Source of the DNA: Cytobacillus praedii
Lineage (GTDB): Bacteria > Bacillota > Bacilli > Bacillales > Cytobacillaceae
DNA length: 64,000 nt
Direction: 5' to 3'
NCBI RefSeq assembly: GCF_001439605.1
Contig: NZ_LMBX01000023.1
Location: forward strand, 1 to 64,000
The translations under genes and the position numbers were made by a program. Shown here piece by piece: positions 52,401 to 61,193 of this stretch; the first letter of the stretch is position 1, and each line of letters begins with the position of its first letter. The notes under the pieces were generated by a model, which made no database searches, was not told the origin of the DNA, and saw nothing but the letters and a program-made list of their open reading frames with translations.

Positions 52401-53480
52401 CTATTCATCCAGCAGCTCAACTTCCTTATCACGCTTGCCAAAAAGAAGCTTTAAGCCTCCCCCAATTAGGAGGATACATACAACTCCTGTTTGGAAGTAG
52501 CGGTCAAACCAAAATCTTATATCGATATCAATCATGTCATAGACCATTGGTGAAATAACTGGCAGCAAAATACTTGTTGTTAAATAATATAGTCCAAGAA
52601 GTACAAGTCCAATTCCGATCCATTTTTGCTGATTGATAAAATAAGAGATAATTGGTGTATCGTCTACCGGTTCATCTCCGTATTTAGAAGCCTTTTGCAA
52701 TCCATCAAAGAAGCTATAGAACCAAATAATTGGAATTAAGAACAAGAAAATCCCTAAGCGCAATATATCCAATATATAAATTGAGAATAGAAAAGCTGCC
52801 ATCAATTGAATGCCACGGCGCTGCAGTCCAAGATATAGATGACCTGCTCCTGGGAAAATCGACAAGAACGTCGCAATTGCTTTGCTTTTCTTGCCATCCT
52901 CTCTCCTCATTTCGAAATCATCGAGGATTGTTCGGTCAACAAGCGTTTCTCCTTGCTGCTTGCGATTCAATTGCTGCATGGCATCAAAGAAGCCATACAC
53001 CCAAATAACTGGAAGAATTGCTAGAAATACTAGGAATTCACCACGATGAGTTAGCGCAGTTACAAATAGTACCATAATCCCTAATCCTAGGAATGCTGTC
53101 AGCAATGTCATCCCGCGATTCATTAATCCTAGTTGAAAATGACCAATCCCCGGAATAAATGATAAGAGCAGTGTGCGAAATCTTTCATACTCGAAATCAT
53201 TCGCCGGTGATGCACTAGGTTCTGCCTGCACCTTATTATTTTGAAAAAGCTTAGATGCAGTGATGCCTGTATCAACTAAATTAATAATATAAAGAATCAC
53301 TCCTAATACAAAAATTGCAAATCCAACTTCCCCCTCCCCGTTTGCATATGCTAAAAAGAAAACGGAAATCAGGAGAAATTCCCCAAACATATAAGCAATT
53401 CCACGTAAAATTTTCCCTAAATAAAGCAGCCCTCCGCCTGGGAAAAACGCTAATAAAAAAGCGATAATTGGATTTTTCAT
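52401..53480 (-). CDS. Multi-pass membrane protein with three TM2-like repeats
   Basis: A 359-residue membrane protein. The motif F(F/I)PG-G--(Y/F)LG---RG recurs three times, at about residues 13 (FFPGGGLLYLGKILRG), 111 (FIPGIGHFQLGLMNRG) and 208 (IFPGAGHLYLGLQRRG), each starting a pair of helices as in TM2 domains. Two further helices lie at the C terminus. Function unknown. The start codon overlaps the anti-sigma stop by one base (TAATG), so it belongs to the sigma operon. Confidence 0.75.
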   Translation of the reverse strand: MKNPIIAFLLAFFPGGGLLYLGKILRGIAYMFGEFLLISVFFLAYANGEGEVGFAIFVLGVILYIINLVDTGITASKLFQNNKVQAEPSASPANDFEYERFRTLLLSFIPGIGHFQLGLMNRGMTLLTAFLGLGIMVLFVTALTHRGEFLVFLAILPVIWVYGFFDAMQQLNRKQQGETLVDRTILDDFEMRREDGKKSKAIATFLSIFPGAGHLYLGLQRRGIQLMAAFLFSIYILDILRLGIFLFLIPIIWFYSFFDGLQKASKYGDEPVDDTPIISYFINQQKWIGIGLVLLGLYYLTTSILLPVISPMVYDMIDIDIRFWFDRYFQTGVVCILLIGGGLKLLFGKRDKEVELLDE

Positions 53481-53950
53481 TATTTATCTACCTCCTTTGT
53501 TTTTCCTTCTAAAGAATCCATCCAAGCAAAGGTTTTATCAACAAGTCCTTGTGTCATTGATGGTTCTTCCTGAAGATTAGGATTCTGCACGTTTTCAGCA
53601 TATTGAGTAATTGACTGAAAGACGCCAGTTGTCATTAATAGAATCGTCACTGCCGCTGCAATTGAATAATGGAAAAATGATGATTGATAAATAGATTTTT
53701 TCTTTTTCCCTATTAGTGATTTCTGTGCTGTCTCCCTCTTCACATCCGCAATTTGAGCCATGACAAGAGTAGTAAAATCAGCTTCATTTGAAATCATCGG
53801 TAACTCTGCTTCCTCTGCTTCTACCGCCATTAGATAACTTTCCAAACATTGGTCACAGCTATAAAGATGGTTCTCATACTCCTCCCGTACATCTTTATCC
53901 AACTCATTCTTCACGTATTTCATCCATTCTTGCTCTGAATAATGCATCAT
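53480..53950 (-). CDS. Anti-sigma factor with zinc-finger (ZAS-type) domain
   Basis: A 156-residue membrane-anchored anti-sigma factor candidate. The N-terminal zinc-binding motif HLYSCDQC (H-x3-C-x2-C, about residues 29-36) is followed by a long linker, one membrane helix (about 113-130) and a short outer tail. It would hold the ECF sigma factor encoded just upstream. ATG 53950 overlaps the sigma stop (ATGA) and has AGGAGG ten bases before it. Confidence 0.85.
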   Translation of the reverse strand: MMHYSEQEWMKYVKNELDKDVREEYENHLYSCDQCLESYLMAVEAEEAELPMISNEADFTTLVMAQIADVKRETAQKSLIGKKKKSIYQSSFFHYSIAAAVTILLMTTGVFQSITQYAENVQNPNLQEEPSMTQGLVDKTFAWMDSLEGKTKEVDK

Positions 53951-54522
53951 GAAAAGTCGTCCTCCTTCCAATGCTTTTTCATCCATAGACGTGCACGGTA
54001 AAGCTTCGTCTCTATCGTCTTGATTCCAACATTCTGTTCCTCAGCCATTTGCTGATAGCTTTTTTCGGCTATATAAAAATCATAGATTACATTCCGATAA
54101 TTTGCAGGCAGCTCATTTAGCTTTTTGCGAACAAGAGTCCGCCTTTCTTTGTTAATGATTTCAGCTTCCACACTTTCACTTTGGCTTTCCTGAAAATCAT
54201 ATTCTACTTTTTCCAGCGTATCTTCTTGCCTTCGATCACGTTTTCTTTTTACATCAATTGCGTGATTTACGGCAATTCTTGTTATCCATGTTTTAAAGCC
54301 TTGATCCTCATATTGGGGGAGAGAGGTATAGATCTTTAAAAACACTTCTTGTGCGGCATCTTCCGCTTCTTTCTGGTCTCTTAGTACAGCATAAATTGTC
54401 CGGAACAAATCATTGCGATACTTTTCAACCAGCAAGCGAAAGGCATGGTCATTGCCGCTCTTTACTTTTTGGATAAGAACTTGGTCGCTAATCTCTCTCC
54501 CCCCCTTTCTTATAGCTTCCAC
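53947..54522 (-). CDS. ECF RNA polymerase sigma factor
   Basis: An ECF sigma-70 factor with region 2 (LVEKYRNDLFRTIYAVL, DAAQEVFLKIYTSL, GFKTWITRIAVNHAID) and region 4 (LPANYRNVIYDFYIAEKSYQ, then GIKTIETKLYRARLWMKK). The frame opens with GTG 54522, but that codon has no usable ribosome binding site. A run of seven G lies six bases before an in-frame ATT at 54492, which would give a 181-residue protein beginning (M)SDQVLIQKVKSG, the normal ECF start. An ECF-like -10 CGTC at 54530-54533 would put the transcript start near 54522, favouring ATT. First gene of a four-gene envelope-stress-type operon. Confidence 0.92.
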   Translation of the reverse strand: MEAIRKGGREISDQVLIQKVKSGNDHAFRLLVEKYRNDLFRTIYAVLRDQKEAEDAAQEVFLKIYTSLPQYEDQGFKTWITRIAVNHAIDVKRKRDRRQEDTLEKVEYDFQESQSESVEAEIINKERRTLVRKKLNELPANYRNVIYDFYIAEKSYQQMAEEQNVGIKTIETKLYRARLWMKKHWKEDDFS

Positions 54523-54528
54523 CCTAAT

Positions 54529-54558
54529 AGACGAAGAAAAGAGATTGTGCCCCTACAC
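54529..54558 (-). promoter_or_regulatory. Candidate ECF-type promoter of the sigma operon
   Basis: Minus strand: TGTAGGGGCAC as a possible -35 region and CGTC at 54530-54533 as a possible -10 element. ECF operons are often autoregulated. The spacing is longer than the usual 16 bp, so this is tentative. Confidence 0.35.
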
Positions 54559-54605
54559 TAAAAATAATTTTTTTCATTGTTTTTTTTGCATGGTTCTTTC
54601 AAACA

Positions 54606-54644
54606 GTAAAAAACGCTTGGAAGAATAGCGTTCCTAAGCGTTTC
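54606..54644 (-). terminator. Terminator of the small two-helix membrane protein gene
   Basis: On the minus strand AAACGCTTAGGAA pairs with CTTCCAAGCGTTT and is followed by further T residues. Confidence 0.85.
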
Positions 54645-54677
54645 TAGCATATAAATTTCACAAGCCTTTTATCCACT

Positions 54678-54869
54678 TCAATTAAACCAAATATAAAAAC
54701 CTAACGCAATGAATGATATGATGATGACGACAATATATATTAAAGAAAGATTGGTTGTATTTCTTTTTGAGGAGCTTCCGTAGTTCTCATCCCCTTTTTT
54801 CATGAAAACAATCGTGAATACACCTGCAAGAGCCGGTAAAATAATAACTAATATAATAGCTATAAACAT
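54678..54869 (-). CDS. Small two-helix membrane protein
   Basis: A 63-residue protein with two hydrophobic helices (about 2-23 and 41-61) around a polar loop KKGDENYGSSSKRNTTN. I recognise no family. ATG 54869 follows GAGGTG, and a strong terminator follows the gene, so it looks like a real single-gene unit. It lies between plsY (divergent) and the sigma operon. Confidence 0.65.
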   Translation of the reverse strand: MFIAIILVIILPALAGVFTIVFMKKGDENYGSSSKRNTTNLSLIYIVVIIISFIALGFYIWFN

Positions 54870-54996
54870 AGGTACACCTCAAATACTTATATTTACTTTC
54901 TATTATACTTCCAATTTTATTAATTGCACCCACTCTACCCATTACATGGTAAAATGAAGCTAATCTTTTTACTGAATTTAAAAAAAGGATGATAGG

Positions 54997-55617
54997 ATGA
55001 CTTTATTACTTTTTCTAATTGCTTATTTAGTCGGTTCCATTCCAACAGCTCTTCTTGTAGGCAAGTTTGCATTTAATATTGATATCCGAGAGCATGGAAG
55101 CAATAATCCGGGGGCAACTAACACGCTACGGGTACTTGGAAAAAAAGCCGCCATTGTCGTGCTGTTAGTTGACGTTAGTAAAGGAGCACTTGCTGCCTCA
55201 TTGCCTGCATTGCTGGAAGCAGATGTTGATCCGCTATTGCCAGGCCTTATCGCTGTCATTGGCCATTGCTTTCCGATTTTCGCAGGCTTTCGCGGCGGGA
55301 AAGCCATCGCGACAACTGCAGGTGTCTTGCTTGTAACGAACATCTGGATGTTTTTAGCTGCTTATCTTGCTTTTGTTTTTGTCATATTTGTTACTAAGTA
55401 TGTTTTCTACGGTTCTCTTACTGTTGGACTAACCCTGCTGTTTTACTCTTTTTTCACACCAGGTCTCGAATATGAACTCATATTTTCTATCTTTCTTTTA
55501 TTGCTAATTTTTCTCCACCGCTCCAATATTAATAATTTCATCCATCATATGGAGCCGAAAATTAATGACAAGAGCCTTAAGGATGACCGTATTCCGCCGA
55601 AAATTAATCGAGTGTAG
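54997..55617 (+). CDS. plsY: Acyl-phosphate:glycerol-3-phosphate acyltransferase
   Basis: PlsY transfers an acyl group from acyl phosphate to glycerol-3-phosphate, the first step in phosphatidic acid synthesis, at the membrane. The 206-residue protein has the family motifs YLVGSIPTALLVGK, EHGSNNPGATNTLRVLG and CFPIFAGFRGGKAIATTAG, and several membrane helices. The length is usual. ATG 54997 follows AAAGGATGATAGG. A terminator follows directly. Confidence 0.95.
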   Translation: MTLLLFLIAYLVGSIPTALLVGKFAFNIDIREHGSNNPGATNTLRVLGKKAAIVVLLVDVSKGALAASLPALLEADVDPLLPGLIAVIGHCFPIFAGFRGGKAIATTAGVLLVTNIWMFLAAYLAFVFVIFVTKYVFYGSLTVGLTLLFYSFFTPGLEYELIFSIFLLLLIFLHRSNINNFIHHMEPKINDKSLKDDRIPPKINRV

Positions 55618-55627
55618 GTGCTTATGT

Positions 55628-55662
55628 TCCCGAATATTGGACAGCCAATACTCGGGTTTTCT
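55628..55662. terminator. Terminator between plsY and the convergent phosphoesterase gene
   Basis: CCCGAATATTGG and CCAATACTCGGG pair around ACAG, followed by TTTTC on the plus strand. Confidence 0.88.
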
Positions 55663-56417
55663 TATTTCTTGGACTTATATGCCCCACGGTATTTGGCTTC
55701 GCGCAGCTCAAATGCATAGGCTTCCCAATTCGGTAAACCCATTTCTTCTGCTATCGCTAATTCCTTTTCGACATCATAAGGGACACGAACAATTTCAATT
55801 GAAAAGGGAGCTGGGTCGGCTGATAAATATTCCCCATGCAGGATGGCATATGTTGCTTGCGGGATATCAAGAGAGTTCCCGACACTTCCACAATTGAATA
55901 ATGTTTTATATGGATGAACAGGTTCAATTAACGCAGCATGAATGTCCCCATACCCAACGACATCAGGGACTTTCCCTTCTTCATTTCCGGCGATCCACTC
56001 TGTATTTTCAAACATAGCTAGTTTTTCCTCATACGAATCCCTCATCGGAACGACCCGGTGATAAATACTTTTTGCAGAGGCATGATAGAGTCGAACATAT
56101 TTGCCGCTCATATAAAAATCATAGTGAAAGGGCAGTGTTCCTAAATAGGCGAGGGAATCCTCACTTAACTGATCCTGATGCCACTTAACCTCTTCAAACT
56201 CAACTGGCTTTTGAATAAAGTCATCCCAATTCCCCAATATTACTACTTCACAAACTTCACGAATCCGCTCTACTGACCGTTGTGAATTCGGACCCTTTCC
56301 AATCAAATCACCTAAACAAAAGATAGTATGTATTCCCCGATTTTTAATATTTTCTAATACTGCTTCTAATGCAGTTAAGTTTCCATGAATATCTGAAATA
56401 ACAGCGATGCTTCCCAT
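55662..56417 (-). CDS. Metallophosphoesterase family protein
   Basis: A 251-residue calcineurin-like phosphoesterase of the YfcE/ApaH-like group. The metal ligands are seen in VISDIHGNLTALEAV, FCLGDLIGKGPNS, ILGNWDDF, GYGDIHAAL and LFNCGSVGN. The canonical GNHD reads GNWDD, so one His ligand is replaced by Trp, which is common in this subgroup. The substrate is unknown. ATG 56417 is preceded by AAGGAGGAG. Confidence 0.88.
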   Translation of the reverse strand: MGSIAVISDIHGNLTALEAVLENIKNRGIHTIFCLGDLIGKGPNSQRSVERIREVCEVVILGNWDDFIQKPVEFEEVKWHQDQLSEDSLAYLGTLPFHYDFYMSGKYVRLYHASAKSIYHRVVPMRDSYEEKLAMFENTEWIAGNEEGKVPDVVGYGDIHAALIEPVHPYKTLFNCGSVGNSLDIPQATYAILHGEYLSADPAPFSIEIVRVPYDVEKELAIAEEMGLPNWEAYAFELREAKYRGAYKSKK

Positions 56418-56605
56418 TTCTTCTCCTCCTTAACTAATTATCTCTTCTTTCTCCAACCGCTTGTGCTTCCCCTTTATTTTATTGATAAAAAGTAGTATCA
56501 GTCGGCATACTGAACTAGCCTTTTTAAGGCAGGCTTAATAAATTTGTTTTATTTTACCTTTTTTGCAAACAATGATGATATTTAAAAACTATTATTCGTA
56601 GAGGT

Positions 56606-56735
56606 TAATTTTCGCTCCAGGTGCTCGCTTTCCGTGGGGTGGGCGGTGAGCCTCCTCGTCGCTGGCGCTCCTGCGGGGTCTCACCTGTCCCACTACTCCC
56701 ACAGGAGTCTCGCACCTTACGCTCCAATCAACTAA
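56606..56735. repeat. GC-rich palindromic interspersed repeat (family B)
   Basis: A GC-rich block in an AT-rich gap. CTCCTGCGGGG and CCCACAGGAG pair, with TCGTCGCTGGCG and GGTGCTCGCTTTCCGTGGGG on the left arm. I recall close relatives of this sequence as abundant intergenic repeats in Bacillaceae. An ORF across it (56592-56888, minus) is an artefact of the repeat. The rest of the gap 56418-56889 shows nothing else clear except a small AT-rich hairpin near 56815-56845. Confidence 0.75.
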
Positions 56736-56889
56736 GTATTTTTGAAAATAGTTTTCATCATACAGTTGATAAAAAAACACTCCTTTTGAAAAAAGCCTAG
56801 TTCTCAAAATCTGAAACCACCTACAACCTAATCTATTAGGTGGTTTTAAAGTTTCATTAAAGAATAACAAATAATTAATAATCTGCATC

Positions 56890-57420
56890 TTATAAAAGGC
56901 ATTTTCGGTGTATAGAACTCATAGAAAAATATTTAAATCTCCCTTCCTGAATTTCTTCTAATACTTTATTAACAGCCTTGTAAGCAAGATCATATTGTTG
57001 TTGTGTAATCCATTTATTGTTAAGTGCCTCTTCTAATTCGTCTATATCTTTTTGAATCACTTCTCCTGTAGGAAATACAATTAGATCTAAAAATAAATCA
57101 TCCATATAAGGCATATTATTTTCTACACCATTTTCATTCGTGATATCAATATACCATTGAATAATTTCTTCAGCCCCATTAAACATGGTTGTAATTGCAT
57201 AATGTTCATTCAACGGCAATTGTTGTAACCAGGAATAATTATTGTCAACAATACAAATCTCTTGTTCTAAATGTTTAGTTATAAGTGGCTTAGATACCTC
57301 ATGCATTTGAATAAGTGAAATATAACCCACAAAATTATTATTATTGATTTCTTTTTCTTTGTAGGTTCTTTTAATAATTCTACTCCAATCTTCCCTATGC
57401 AAAAAACGTCTTTTCAACAT
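56890..57420 (-). CDS. DUF402 domain protein
   Basis: A 176-residue protein beginning MLKRRFLHREDWSRI, with a DUF402 (FomD/YgaC-like barrel) core: EHYAITTMFNG, the WYIDITNENG strand and MPYMDDLFLDLIVFPTGEV, followed by a C-terminal helical hairpin. Members bind divalent metals and some hydrolyse nucleotides; the role here is unknown. ATG 57420 follows AGGAGAG; the longer frame from 57459 has no ribosome binding site. Confidence 0.85.
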   Translation of the reverse strand: MLKRRFLHREDWSRIIKRTYKEKEINNNNFVGYISLIQMHEVSKPLITKHLEQEICIVDNNYSWLQQLPLNEHYAITTMFNGAEEIIQWYIDITNENGVENNMPYMDDLFLDLIVFPTGEVIQKDIDELEEALNNKWITQQQYDLAYKAVNKVLEEIQEGRFKYFSMSSIHRKCLL

Positions 57421-57595
57421 ATACTCTCCTTTACTGACCTTTTGTTTATTAAACAACAAATCTAAGTGAAGGTTTTCAAGCCCATTAAGTTTTTTTAAGA
57501 AGAAATAAATAAAGTTGATTTTTTCTAATCCTGTATATATGGTAAAATAACTACAGGCTTTTTTGCCCTATTCTATTTAATCAAGGAGACGGATT

Positions 57596-58528
57596 ATGTC
57601 AAAAGTATTTGTATTCGGTCATAAAAACCCTGACACAGATTCCATCTGTTCAGCTATTGCTTATGCAGAATTAAAAACGAAACTAGGCGTTGACGCAGAG
57701 CCAATTCGCTTAGGACAAATAAATGGAGAAACAAACTATGCTTTAGATTACTTCAAAAAAGAGGCACCTCGTTTCGTTGAGGCCGTTTCTAATGAGGTTA
57801 GTGAAGTTATCCTTGTGGATCATAATGAATTCCAGCAAAGTGCGGATGACATCCGTGATGTGAAGATTCTTGAAGTAATTGACCACCATCGCATCGCAAA
57901 CTTCGAGACAAGCGATCCATTATATTACCGTGCAGAACCAGTTGGATGTACAGCTACCATTTTGAAAAAAATGTATAAAGAAAATGGAGTGGAAATTAGT
58001 AAAGAGACAGCTGGATTAATGCTTTCTGCTATCATCTCTGATTCCCTTTTATTCAAATCACCAACTTGTACGGAAGAAGACGTGGCAGCTGCTCGTGAAC
58101 TAGCTGAAATCGCTGGTGTGAATGCAGAGGATTACGGGTTAGCTATGCTAAAAGCAGGTGCTGACCTTAGCGACAAGACACTTGAAGAGCTCATTTCTCT
58201 TGATGCAAAAGAATTCCAAATGGGCAGCTTCAAAACGGAGATTGCTCAAGTAAATGCAATTGATTTAAATGATGTATTAAGTCGTAAAGATGAACTTGAA
58301 TCGATTCTTTCAGATGCAGTAAATAAGAAGGGACTAGATTTATTCCTTTTTGTTCTAACAGACATCCTTAACAGTGATTCAGTTGTTATCGCTATTGGCA
58401 GCGAAACAAAAGCAGTAGAAGAAGCTTATAATGTAACACTTGAAAACAACAGTGCCCTTTTAAGAGGCGTTGTATCCCGTAAGAAACAAATCGTGCCAGT
58501 TCTTACGAAAGTATTGGCTGAAAAATAA
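57596..58528 (+). CDS. ppaC: Manganese-dependent inorganic pyrophosphatase
   Basis: A 310-residue family II pyrophosphatase of the DHH superfamily that hydrolyses pyrophosphate in the cytoplasm. It shows [30 protein letters not shown] and the C-terminal DHHA2 domain ending in [10 protein letters not shown]. Length and start (ATG after AAGGAGA) are standard. It is a single-gene unit with its own terminator. Confidence 0.97.
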   Translation: MSKVFVFGHKNPDTDSICSAIAYAELKTKLGVDAEPIRLGQINGETNYALDYFKKEAPRFVEAVSNEVSEVILVDHNEFQQSADDIRDVKILEVIDHHRIANFETSDPLYYRAEPVGCTATILKKMYKENGVEISKETAGLMLSAIISDSLLFKSPTCTEEDVAAARELAEIAGVNAEDYGLAMLKAGADLSDKTLEELISLDAKEFQMGSFKTEIAQVNAIDLNDVLSRKDELESILSDAVNKKGLDLFLFVLTDILNSDSVVIAIGSETKAVEEAYNVTLENNSALLRGVVSRKKQIVPVLTKVLAEK

Positions 58529-58544
58529 TACACAAAAATGAGGA

Positions 58545-58572
58545 GTAGCCAAAATGGCTGCTCCTTTTTCAT
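58545..58572. terminator. Terminator between ppaC and the convergent monooxygenase gene
   Basis: GGAGTAGCC and GGCTGCTCC pair around AAAAT, followed by five T. Confidence 0.9.
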
Positions 58573-59621
58573 CTTTCTGCCAGAAGTTCCTCCATCAATT
58601 GTTTGACTGTCGTTTCCTTAACCATTCTCACACCTTGCCCAGCCCATAAAGACATGAATTCTGGCTGTTTCAGCATGGCAGCTTTCTTTCTGATAGAGGC
58701 TGTCAGATCATTTTGAAGTGGAAACGGCATACTCCTTTGATCAGCCATCTCATGAATAAATCGATTGCCAATTCCTCGAGCAAGTTTCCCTGAAAATGCC
58801 TTTGTAAAGGTTGTTTGTTCTTCCGTGCTATTCAAGAGTGTTTGCTTATATATCTCTGCAGCTCCACTCTCCTTACATGTTAAAAAAGCTGTTCCGAGCT
58901 GGACTCCCTTTGCGCCTAAAGCAATTGCTGCAGCATATCCTCTTGCATCCATAATGCCGCCTGCTGCAACGACAGGTGTGTGAACAGCATCAGCTACTTG
59001 AGGAATGAGAGCCATTGAACCAATCAATCCGCTATCTTCCTCCTGAAAGGTTCCACGATGGCCCCCAGCTTCACTCCCTTGAGCCACAATAATGTCCACA
59101 CCGCTCTCTTCAAGCTCCCTTGCTTCCTTTACATTTGTAGCTGTCCCCACAATAACTGTTCTGTTCTTCTTAAGCTCTGTCATGACCTCTTTATTTGGTA
59201 TTCCAAAGGTAAAGCTGGCAACTGGCACCCTTGCCCTAAGAACTTCCTCTATTTGATTTTCATATAAGGTTTTGTAGTTCTTCAATTGGTTGCCGTTCGG
59301 AACTTCGACTCCTAATTCTTTCCCATATTGATTTAAAAGGTCTGTCATTGCTGTTAATTCTTTTTTATCAATAGGATCTTCCCTCTCATTTGGAATAAAT
59401 AAATTCACTCCAAAGGGTTTATCTGTTAACTTTCTAATCTGTTTGATCGCTTCCTTGATCTCATCAGAGCTCATATACCCTGCGCCAAGATTCCCCAGAC
59501 CCCCGCAGTTTGATGTTTCACTTATTAATTCAGGTGTCGTGATTCCTCCTGCCATCGGTGCTTGAAAAATAGGATAAGGAATATTTAGCATCTCCGTCAG
59601 TTCATTTCGCTTCGAGACCAC
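58569..59621 (-). CDS. Nitronate monooxygenase family enzyme
   Basis: A 350-residue FMN-dependent TIM-barrel enzyme of the nitronate monooxygenase (2-nitropropane dioxygenase) family: YPIFQAPMAGGITTPEL, VNLFIPN, IIVAQGSEAGGHRGTF (with the catalytic-type His), PVVAAGGIMDARG and GAKGVQLGTAFL. It likely oxidises alkyl nitronates. The start is GTG 59621, eight bases from GAGGTG. It lies downstream of the thioredoxin-like gene with 22 bp between, so they may be one operon. Confidence 0.9.
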   Translation of the reverse strand: MVSKRNELTEMLNIPYPIFQAPMAGGITTPELISETSNCGGLGNLGAGYMSSDEIKEAIKQIRKLTDKPFGVNLFIPNEREDPIDKKELTAMTDLLNQYGKELGVEVPNGNQLKNYKTLYENQIEEVLRARVPVASFTFGIPNKEVMTELKKNRTVIVGTATNVKEARELEESGVDIIVAQGSEAGGHRGTFQEEDSGLIGSMALIPQVADAVHTPVVAAGGIMDARGYAAAIALGAKGVQLGTAFLTCKESGAAEIYKQTLLNSTEEQTTFTKAFSGKLARGIGNRFIHEMADQRSMPFPLQNDLTASIRKKAAMLKQPEFMSLWAGQGVRMVKETTVKQLMEELLAER

Positions 59622-59643
59622 TGAACTTGCACCTCACAATGAT

Positions 59644-60198
59644 TTAACCGATTAATTTATCACAAATACTATTTGCTACTGCATGCCATAACTTGTCTTC
59701 AACCTGATAAGATTTTACTAGATTTTTGTACATAGCCTTTTGTTTGTCTGTGAAATCAGGATCATCCTGTGCAGGGAGCTTGCTCCGTTCTTGATCAACA
59801 AGGTCCTGAAGATGCTTCGCTCTCGGTCCCCATACAGCCTGTTCTTCTCCGTCCTTATTAATAAAAATATAGATGGGAATCGCACGTGATGTTCCATTTG
59901 TTAAATATTGATCCATTAATTCTAGATTTTGATCTCTTAACAAAAATTTCACGTCCATATCAATTTCATCTGCAATTTTCAGCAGAATCGGGTTATTTAA
60001 AAGCGCATCTCCACACCAGTCCTCTGATAAGGCAATGACCTTTAAGCCTTTTCCCTTTAGTGGTGCTAACCTTTCTCTTTCTTCAGATGATAAAGAAAAT
60101 TGTTCAAGAATTTGATTCATAGCAGCTTTATTTACACTCATTCCAGCAATATATTGTTCAGCTGTTAAGCCCTTTTCAAACCATTGATTAAGGTTCAT
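59644..60198 (-). CDS. Thioredoxin-fold protein with single active-site Cys
   Basis: A 184-residue thioredoxin-family protein. The redox motif reads SEDWCGDALLNNP: the first Cys is kept and the second is absent, so a full dithiol cycle is not possible within this motif. The PIYIFINKDGEE strand with cis-Pro is present. It could be a monothiol reductase or carrier. ATG 60198 was preferred to GTG 60207, which overlaps the ribosome binding site. It probably precedes the monooxygenase gene in one transcript. Confidence 0.85.
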   Translation of the reverse strand: MNLNQWFEKGLTAEQYIAGMSVNKAAMNQILEQFSLSSEERERLAPLKGKGLKVIALSEDWCGDALLNNPILLKIADEIDMDVKFLLRDQNLELMDQYLTNGTSRAIPIYIFINKDGEEQAVWGPRAKHLQDLVDQERSKLPAQDDPDFTDKQKAMYKNLVKSYQVEDKLWHAVANSICDKLIG

Positions 60199-60309
60199 AT
60201 ATAACACTCCATTTCATTTTTGTATTTATTCCTTATTATTACATATACTATTTCTTATTGCGAAGCATCGATCTCAGATGGACATGACAGATTTTGTCGA
60301 AACAAGATG

Positions 60310-60326
60310 TCCTTTCCTGGGAAATA
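60310..60326. repeat. 17-bp repeat, copy 1 (TCCTTTCCTGGGAAATA)
   Basis: Identical to 63437-63453 and in the same orientation. It contains the near-palindrome TTTCCTGGGAAA. A Spo0A-box-like TGTCGAA is at 60295-60301. It lies upstream of the thioredoxin-like gene, beyond the terminator of the ABC permease gene. Confidence 0.7.
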
Positions 60327-60351
60327 AAAGGATATTTTGTAAAAGGAAAAA

Positions 60352-60382
60352 TGATAAAAGGCCGATGGAAGATCCATCAGCC
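60352..60382 (-). terminator. Terminator of the ABC permease gene
   Basis: On the minus strand GGCTGATGGA and TCCATCGGCC pair around TCT and are followed by TTTTATC. Confidence 0.8.
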
Positions 60383-60485
60383 ACATAAAGTACGGTCGAT
60401 TTACTTGAGCAAGACTTTATGTATGAAGTAATAACCAGTGCAGTGAAAGGATGTTGACCGATATTCTGCTGGTAGCATAGATGTA

Positions 60486-61193
60486 TTAATCCATCATCCG
60501 TTTTCGATAAACAATAACTACAATTACGTATATCACTGCTACCCATGCAAGAATAATTGCAAAGTTAAACCAAACATCTAGTAAACCAGCACCAGTTTGA
60601 ACTTGATTTGCTAAGTTAATTAGCTGTGAATTTGGCATATACTCAGCAGCCTTAAGAATTGGGAACTTATCTGCAAAGTAGGTTAACATTGATCCAAAAG
60701 AGAAGATCCCAATGAATGGCAATATAACCACGGATGCCTCCATCACCGATTTTGTCATTAGTCCAAGCACCGTGCCAAGACCAATATAAAACACAGTGGA
60801 AAGTACAATAGCTATAGAAATAACAAGAATGTTTTCTGGCTTATACTCTGTTAAAAATGCAGAAATCACGATGACTAGAATGGTACCAATAAAGCTTAAT
60901 AGACTTTTACCTCCAAGGATTTCTAGTGTACTTGCAGGTGAAAGCATCAATCCGCGTAATGTATTTTTCTCTTTTTCTTCCGCAATAAGCGAGCACTGCA
61001 CATAAGCTGCAACTAAACAAAAAGTCATATTAAAAATGAGATAATGTTCATTAACCGTTTCAACACCCATCCTTCCATAAAGAGCAGCTAATACTAGCGG
61101 CATTAAAACAGATGAGCTTACAAAATAATTTTTCAAAATATCTTTATAATCCTTTTGAAAGATTGCCATCGTACGTTTAACTGAAAATATCAT
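60486..61193 (-). CDS. ABC-2-type transporter permease
   Basis: A 235-residue membrane protein with six helices, of the ABC-2 export permease type: an N-terminal cytoplasmic helix, then YFVSSSVLMPLVLAALYGRMG, EEKEKNTLRGLMLSPAS (the typical coupling helix) and LPFIGIFSFGSMLTYFADKF. It overlaps the ATPase gene by four bp. Substrate unknown; related systems export peptides or drugs. Confidence 0.9.
   Translation of the reverse strand: MIFSVKRTMAIFQKDYKDILKNYFVSSSVLMPLVLAALYGRMGVETVNEHYLIFNMTFCLVAAYVQCSLIAEEKEKNTLRGLMLSPASTLEILGGKSLLSFIGTILVIVISAFLTEYKPENILVISIAIVLSTVFYIGLGTVLGLMTKSVMEASVVILPFIGIFSFGSMLTYFADKFPILKAAEYMPNSQLINLANQVQTGAGLLDVWFNFAIILAWVAVIYVIVVIVYRKRMMD

Noticed and set aside
56592-56888. 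98-codon minus-strand ORF
   Set aside because: It is created by the GC-rich palindromic repeat; the translation is low-complexity Arg/Pro-rich at one end and AT-rich at the other.
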